Of a stretch of DNA of 47,478 nt, positions 43,468 to 47,478 are shown piece after piece. The DNA lies in assembly GCA_029932915.1 (NCBI GenBank), contig JAOZPE010000002.1:71546-119023 (forward strand), given 5' to 3'. A program made the position numbers and the translations under genes. The number at the start of each line of letters is the position of its first letter. Positions within the stretch are counted from its first letter, which is position 1. The notes beneath the pieces were generated by a model that was given only the letters and a program-made list of their open reading frames with translations, was not told the DNA's origin and searched no databases. This DNA comes from Candidatus Krumholzibacteriia bacterium. GTDB lineage: Bacteria; Krumholzibacteriota; Krumholzibacteriia; JAJRXK01.

Positions 43468-43564
43468 GCTTCGTGGATCCGGTTCGGGTGGACTTCGCGT
43501 GTCCGGTCGTGGTGGGTTTCGTGTGTCCGGTCCGGGTGGGCTTCGCGTCCTCAGTCGTGGTGGA
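43445..43564. repeat. Five tandem 24-bp imperfect repeats
   Basis: Copies at 43445, 43469, 43493, 43517 and 43541, each 24 bases, with approximate consensus CTTCGCGTGTCCGGTC plus GTGGTGGG. The array starts inside the last codons of the glycosyltransferase-like gene, fills the convergent gap and ends inside the pyruvate-kinase-like gene on the other strand. Confidence 0.85.
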
Positions 43565-44384
43565 GGGTGATCGCCTGGGGCGCGAGCATCGGTGCGCCGG
43601 CCAGGCGGGCTGAACCCCGCTGCCGCGGCACCGGCGGATCCCACGGGGCCAGGATCATTCCCAGGGTATCGACACAGAGCTGGGCGTGGGGGGAGCGTGT
43701 GGTCTCCTCGACCAGGATGAAACCGGCGCAACCGTCGGCGGCGAAGTCGGCCAGCTCCTCGAGTTGCGAGAGTTCGGGCATCACCGATTCGACCATCGTC
43801 TCGAGCAGCCCGCCCCGAAGCAGAAGGGGACGGTGGTGGTTCGCGGCGATCGTCAGGGCGCGCTCGACGTGGTGGCGGGCCATTTCGTGTCCGACGCTTC
43901 CAACGAGTTCTCCGTAGGGCACGATCAGCGCGTCCGACGCGGTGACCAGCTTTGCCAGCGAGGTGTCGTCCAGTCCTTCCAGCCCGTGCGGGGCACAGGC
44001 GATGCGGGTGGCGGGCTCGAGCAGCTCGCGCACCCGGGACACTTCCTCGACCCGGCCGACTCCACGCAGACCGACCCACTCGAACTGTTCGGCGGCGGCG
44101 AAGATGGCCAGCTCGCTGGTGGTCAGCAGCGTGGTGCGGTCCGAATCGTCGGGACCGGGCAGGTCGAGCAGGGTGGGACGGCCGTGACGGGCGCGCAAGC
44201 GGCAGATCTGTTGAAGACTCGCCCGGGAGGCATCGATGCGGACCAGGTCGACGCCCTTCAGCGGAGGCGTGCCGTCGGCGACGGTGGCCAGGATCTTCGG
44301 TTTGGCCGAGGGCGAAGGGACCGAGGGCCGGCCGAAGGCCATGTGATGGGGTCCATCGGTTGCTGCGGCGGGCCGCTTTGCCAT
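43551..44384 (-). CDS. Pyruvate-kinase-fold protein lacking catalytic residues
   Basis: 277 residues, against about 470 for pyruvate kinase. The order of blocks follows the TIM barrel: KPKILATV (K-I-x-A-T-x), DLVRIDASRAS (R-x-N-x-S-H), TLLDLPGPDDSDR (D-x-x-G-P-K), FEWVGLRGVGRVEEV, then ALIVPYGELVGSVG (M-V-A-R-G-D-L-G), RPLLLRGGLLETMV (K-P-V-x-x-A-T-Q-M-L-E-S-M) and DGCAGFILVEETTRSPHAQL (D-G-x-D-x-x-M-L-S-x-E-T-A). The B domain and C-terminal regulatory domain are absent, and S-K-I-E and R-G-D-L are not preserved, so catalysis is unlikely. AGGAGG lies 11 bases before ATG 44384. Confidence 0.7.
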   Translation of the reverse strand: MAKRPAAATDGPHHMAFGRPSVPSPSAKPKILATVADGTPPLKGVDLVRIDASRASLQQICRLRARHGRPTLLDLPGPDDSDRTTLLTTSELAIFAAAEQFEWVGLRGVGRVEEVSRVRELLEPATRIACAPHGLEGLDDTSLAKLVTASDALIVPYGELVGSVGHEMARHHVERALTIAANHHRPLLLRGGLLETMVESVMPELSQLEELADFAADGCAGFILVEETTRSPHAQLCVDTLGMILAPWDPPVPRQRGSARLAGAPMLAPQAITLHHD

Positions 44385-44629
44385 GGTTCTGCTCGCCTCC
44401 TGAGCCGGATGGGAAGGAACCGGCCCGGGATCGCAGCCTTCCGCGAGGCGGGAAGGTGTGGGGAGGACCCCGGGCGTCCCTGCACGGAGCAAGGGCGGTG
44501 CCGCCGCCATGGCCGGTGTCGGTGGAGGGGATTCAGCGGTGGGCCGGGCCCGGGAACGGGCGCAAACGCGCCGGGGGCGTCATCGGCGCCGCGGCGTGGG
44601 AAGAGGGCACGAGGATATGAGGTCTGGAA

Positions 44630-44648
44630 GTGGACGAAGCGCGTCCAC
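44630..44648 (-). terminator. Hairpin after the O-antigen-ligase-like gene
   Basis: GTGGAC, loop GAAGCGC, GTCCAC; read leftward it is 24 bases beyond the stop at 44672 and is followed by only two Ts. The rest of 44385-44671 shows no gene. Confidence 0.4.
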
Positions 44649-44671
44649 CGCCTGGCCGGGATGGGGCCAGC

Positions 44672-45880
44672 TCAGGTGGACTTCCTTCTGGGGCCCATGC
44701 AGATCGCCAGCGCGGCGCCCAGCAGGAAGTACAGGACGAACTCGACCTCGTCGTCGGTCTGGTACACCTGGAACAGCCCGGCCACGGTGATCGCACCCTG
44801 GACGACCACCGCGGTCACCGCGATCCAGGTCAGCGGTCCCATGCTGCGACGGACGCGCCAGAAGTACGTCACCGTCACCACGAGAAGGGCCAGGGCCGCG
44901 GCGATGCCCACCAGGCCCGCGTTCACCCCGTGCATGAGCAGGTCGTTGTGCGCGTGGGCCATGGTGTCGTAGAAGCCCGGCACCCCGTGGTGCTCCATCA
45001 TCCTCTGGAAGTTGCCGGGGCCGAAGCCCAGCCAGGGACGGGCGGCGATCCCGTGCAGCGAGGACAGCCAGAGCCGATGGCGCGTCGCCTCCGCCCCGGT
45101 CTCCAGCGCGGCCCGGAAGCGGAGGATGAAGGAGGGAGTGGCCAGGGCGATGGCCAGAGCAGCGGCCAGGGAGGCCAGGGCCGCCCAGCGCCGGCGGCCG
45201 GGCAGGGCCTGGCTGAGGATGACGATGCCCACGAAGGCTCCGATCTGGGCGCTGCGCGCGTACGACCACAGCAGGGCGGCGGCCAGGGGCAGGGCCGCCA
45301 GCCACGGGATCCAGGATCTCCGTCCGGAGGACTCGCGGGTGGTCCCCAGCATGGCCCAGGTGAGCGCCACCAGGAGAAGCAGCATCACCTGCCCGCCATA
45401 GGTCAGGTGATGACCGAAGAATCCCACCGCCATGGGATGGCCGTCGGCCAGGGGAGCGGGACGGTGCCGGAAGGGATCCAGTCCGCTGAAGTGCTGCCAG
45501 ATGGCGTAGATCGCCACCACGGCGCCCACGCCCACGAGGATCTTCATCGCGCGCTCGAGATGCCGCTGGACTCCATGGGCAGCCACAGGGACGGCGAGCA
45601 GCAGCAGCTTCAGCCAGTTCTCCCCGAGGAACTTCCTCCAGTTCGAGGGATAGGGGGAGGCCAGGGTGGTGGCCAGCAGGTAGGCCAGCAGGTAGGCGGC
45701 CACCGCGAGCACGATGCTGCGGGGCAGGAGCCGACGCAGGGCGGGCTCGGCGGCGAAGCGCACGGCCGCGATGAGGAGGATCAGACCGGCCGCGATGGCT
45801 CCCAGTGCCTCGGAGAAGGGGGCGGTGGCCGCGAAGAGGTAGAGGGGGGCGGTCAGGAGGATGTCTCGGCGTGGGGACAT
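44672..45880 (-). CDS. O-antigen ligase / Wzy_C-family polysaccharide ligase-like protein
   Basis: 402 residues with about twelve hydrophobic helices. The family's periplasmic-loop block is present: RPWLGFGPGNFQRMM followed by AHNDLLMHGVNAGLVG, the H-N-x-x-L-x8-G signature of WaaL/Wzy_C proteins, which ligate or polymerise O-antigen. No ribosome site is obvious at ATG 45880, but it lies 7 bases after the gmhA stop, so coupling is likely; an earlier GTG at 45910 inside gmhA is less attractive. Whether it is ligase or polymerase cannot be told. Confidence 0.85.
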   Translation of the reverse strand: MSPRRDILLTAPLYLFAATAPFSEALGAIAAGLILLIAAVRFAAEPALRRLLPRSIVLAVAAYLLAYLLATTLASPYPSNWRKFLGENWLKLLLLAVPVAAHGVQRHLERAMKILVGVGAVVAIYAIWQHFSGLDPFRHRPAPLADGHPMAVGFFGHHLTYGGQVMLLLLVALTWAMLGTTRESSGRRSWIPWLAALPLAAALLWSYARSAQIGAFVGIVILSQALPGRRRWAALASLAAALAIALATPSFILRFRAALETGAEATRHRLWLSSLHGIAARPWLGFGPGNFQRMMEHHGVPGFYDTMAHAHNDLLMHGVNAGLVGIAAALALLVVTVTYFWRVRRSMGPLTWIAVTAVVVQGAITVAGLFQVYQTDDEVEFVLYFLLGAALAICMGPRRKST

Positions 45881-45887
45881 GGCAGCG

Positions 45888-46484
45888 CTAGGAGCGGTCC
45901 TCGAGTTCACCCTCGAGCCAGGCGCAGAGGATATGGCCGGCGAGGATGTGGGCTTCCTGGATACGGGCGGTGTCGTCGCTGGGAACCTTCAGGAGGTGAT
46001 CGCACAGCTTCTCCTCTTCCATGCGTCCTCCGCTCGCCCCGGTCATGCCCAGGGTGATCAAGCCCATGCGGCGGGCGACCCGCAGCGCTTCGACGACGTT
46101 GGCGCTGTTGCCGCTGGTGGAGATGCCCAGGGCGATGTCGCGGGGACGCGCCCGGCCCTCGAGTTGACGGGCGAAGATCCGCTCGAAGCCGTAGTCGTTG
46201 CCGATGGCAGTCAGCGCACTGGAGTTGACGGTGAGGGCTTCCGCCGACAGGGGGGGACGTTCCTTCTCGAAGCGCCCGCTCAACTCGGCCGCGATGTGCT
46301 GGGCGTCGGCCGCGCTGCCTCCATTGCCGAAGGCGAGCAAGGCACCCCCGTGACGGAGGGCCTCGGCCACTGCCCGGGCCATGGCCGCGATCACCTCCGC
46401 CTGCTCGAGCAGCGCTTCCTTGACGTCGATGCTCGACTGGATGTTGCGGCGGACGAAGGAGACATCAAGCGGGGGACGGGGCAC
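45888..46484 (-). CDS. gmhA: Sedoheptulose-7-phosphate isomerase (GmhA-like)
   Basis: 198 residues, SIS-domain fold. Converts sedoheptulose-7-phosphate to D-glycero-D-manno-heptose-7-phosphate, the first step to LPS inner-core heptose. FGNGGSAADAQHIAAELSGR is the phosphate-binding and catalytic block; LGISTSGNSANVVEALR and GMTGASGGRMEE are the second and third. GTG 46484 has GAGGT 6 bases upstream. Its substrate is a pentose-phosphate intermediate handled by the transaldolase in this window. Operon with the ligase-like gene downstream. Confidence 0.95.
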   Translation of the reverse strand: MPRPPLDVSFVRRNIQSSIDVKEALLEQAEVIAAMARAVAEALRHGGALLAFGNGGSAADAQHIAAELSGRFEKERPPLSAEALTVNSSALTAIGNDYGFERIFARQLEGRARPRDIALGISTSGNSANVVEALRVARRMGLITLGMTGASGGRMEEEKLCDHLLKVPSDDTARIQEAHILAGHILCAWLEGELEDRS

Positions 46485-46514
46485 GGCACGACCTCGGTGG
46501 CTGGAGGAGCCTCG

Positions 46515-46543
46515 ATGGTAGGGGCAGCCGGGGCGGGGGGCAA
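46515..46543 (-). promoter_or_regulatory. Promoter of gmhA
   Basis: Read leftward: TTGCCC, exactly 17 bases, TACCAT, about 30 bases before the GTG start. Confidence 0.6.
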
Positions 46544-46656
46544 GGCCCGCCGGAGGCTCGAATCGGGAGGCAGGTTCGGCATCGGCTCGAGGGATGGATC
46601 GCCTGCTGCGGGCGCCCGCGCTTGCCGGATGCGCAGATGTGGGGGAAGATCGACCG

Positions 46657-47478
46657 ATGGCGCAACGATTGAGAGCGAAGGACTTCGCCGACTGGTCTTC
46701 CTACTACCGCGAATACCAGCGGCGGCTCACCGTCGAGTACCTGCTTCCCCGCCTGCGGAAGTGGGGAAGCTGGCCACCGCGGCCGCGGATCCTCGATGTG
46801 GGTTGTGGAGATGGTGGGGCCGCGCTGGCCCTGGCCCAGGCCGGCGCCGAGGTGGACGGGATCGACATCCGTCCGCATCTGGTGGCCGCCGCGACCGAGC
46901 GGGCACGTGAACTCGGCCTGTCGCTGCGTCTGGATACCGCCGACATCACCGACGGGTCCACCCTCGAGGATTTCCCCGGGCCCTACGATCTCGTCCTCTT
47001 CCGCGACGTGCTCGAACACATCCCCGCCCGTGAGGCGGCCCTGCGCAACGCCGCTGAACGCCTGGCTCCGGACGGGGCGATCGTGGTGGTCTTCCCCCCC
47101 TACCTTTCCGCCTATGGCGGACACCAGCAGATCCTCCACCCGCGGCGGATCCTCGGAATGGCCCCGGCCCGCTTGCCCTGGGCGCACTGCCTTCCCCGTG
47201 GTCTCTTCCACCGCCTGGCCCGCCGTGGCGACGGCCGGGACGACCCGCAGTGGGAGGAGATCGAGACCATCGCTTCGGCGCGGCTCACCCTGTCGGCCCT
47301 GGAGGCGTCCCTGCGCCGGGTGGGCCTGCGGGTGAAGCGGCGCGAGGACTTCCTCCTGCGCCCGAGTTTTCGTCTGCGTTGGGGTCTGCCGGTCGTCGGG
47401 GCGGGTTGGGTGGCGGCGATCCCGGGCCTGCGGGAGATCGCGGTCACCGCGAGCTATCAGCTCCTGGAGGATACTGGA
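46657..47478 (+). CDS. Class I SAM-dependent methyltransferase (3' end outside window)
   Basis: 274 residues to the window edge with no stop. The SAM-binding blocks are ILDVGCGDGGAALALA (motif I), EVDGIDIRPHLVAAA (motif II, acidic residue binding ribose), DLVLFRDVLEHIPAREAALR (motif III region of UbiE/COQ5-type enzymes) and RLAPDGAIVVVFPPY. An extra C-terminal segment (about 150-274) with HPRRILGMAPARLPWAHCLP resembles polysaccharide or lipid methyltransferases, but the substrate is unknown. GGGGGAAG lies 8 bases before ATG 46657. Divergent from gmhA across 172 bases. Confidence 0.88.
   Translation, partial: MAQRLRAKDFADWSSYYREYQRRLTVEYLLPRLRKWGSWPPRPRILDVGCGDGGAALALAQAGAEVDGIDIRPHLVAAATERARELGLSLRLDTADITDGSTLEDFPGPYDLVLFRDVLEHIPAREAALRNAAERLAPDGAIVVVFPPYLSAYGGHQQILHPRRILGMAPARLPWAHCLPRGLFHRLARRGDGRDDPQWEEIETIASARLTLSALEASLRRVGLRVKRREDFLLRPSFRLRWGLPVVGAGWVAAIPGLREIAVTASYQLLEDTG

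Overview
The window is high-GC DNA packed with genes on both strands, from a Gram-negative bacterium. Outer-membrane biogenesis genes (gmhA-like isomerase, O-antigen-ligase-like protein, DUF481-type and porin-like beta-barrels) show the cell type. A secreted protein ending in a FlgD-Ig/por-type domain with an NPFNP motif points by inference to the FCB-affiliated candidate phyla (Krumholzibacteriota/Eisenbacteria type). No rRNA, tRNA, CRISPR array, insertion sequence or phage gene was found. Two genes run off the ends: aconitase on the left and a methyltransferase on the right.

Layout. 1-6.6 kb: aconitase (-), a DUF481 beta-barrel (+), and a leftward PLD3-like phospholipase D / unknown membrane-anchored protein / MATE exporter cluster. 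6.8-12.3 kb (+): rpiB-tal (pentose phosphate), Na/Pi cotransporter-PhoU, and a secreted C69 dipeptidase. 12.3-17.0 kb (-): the nrtR-nadA NAD operon with an operator inside its promoter, a zinc-ribbon rhomboid protease overlapping an Nfu Fe-S protein, and an AmmeMemoRadiSam-type radical SAM enzyme. 17.2-27.5 kb (+): carbamate kinase-thiD, a secreted endonuclease/phosphatase-fold protein, a catalytically degenerate S9 peptidase, and a four-gene 2-oxoglutarate:ferredoxin oxidoreductase operon with a CBS-domain protein at each end. 27.6-30.2 kb (-): pruA and a porin-like protein. 30.4-32.4 kb (+): ArfB-like release factor and a divergent RelA/SpoT-like protein. 32.5-33.5 kb (-): tandem TerB protein. 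33.6-38.3 kb (+): BtuF-D-C-like importer, PduO-type cobalamin adenosyltransferase and a DegT aminotransferase. 38.3-41.2 kb (+): large secreted M14 carboxypeptidase. 41.2-41.9 kb: 752 bases without a convincing gene, with hairpins and a textbook terminator. 41.9-47.5 kb: surface-polysaccharide genes and a degenerate pyruvate-kinase-like protein.

How the genes fit together. Aconitase and the KorAB operon are TCA-cycle steps; pruA feeds glutamate into the same pool; rpiB-tal supply pentoses and sedoheptulose-7-phosphate, the substrate of the GmhA-like enzyme. The BtuFDC-like/PduO set would import and adenosylate corrinoids. A promoter pattern recurs: TTGCC-like -35, exactly 17 bases, TA-N3-T-like -10.

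Most noteworthy: the RelA/SpoT-like protein with an unknown N-terminal region, the pyruvate-kinase-fold pseudoenzyme, the bacterial PLD3/vaccinia-K4-like phospholipase, the orphan hairpin-rich region at 41.15-41.67 kb, a hairpin that buries a ribosome binding site at 42.4 kb, five 24-bp tandem repeats at 43.45-43.56 kb, and the CBS-flanked oxidoreductase operon. All homology calls come from reading motifs by eye; no database search was run.
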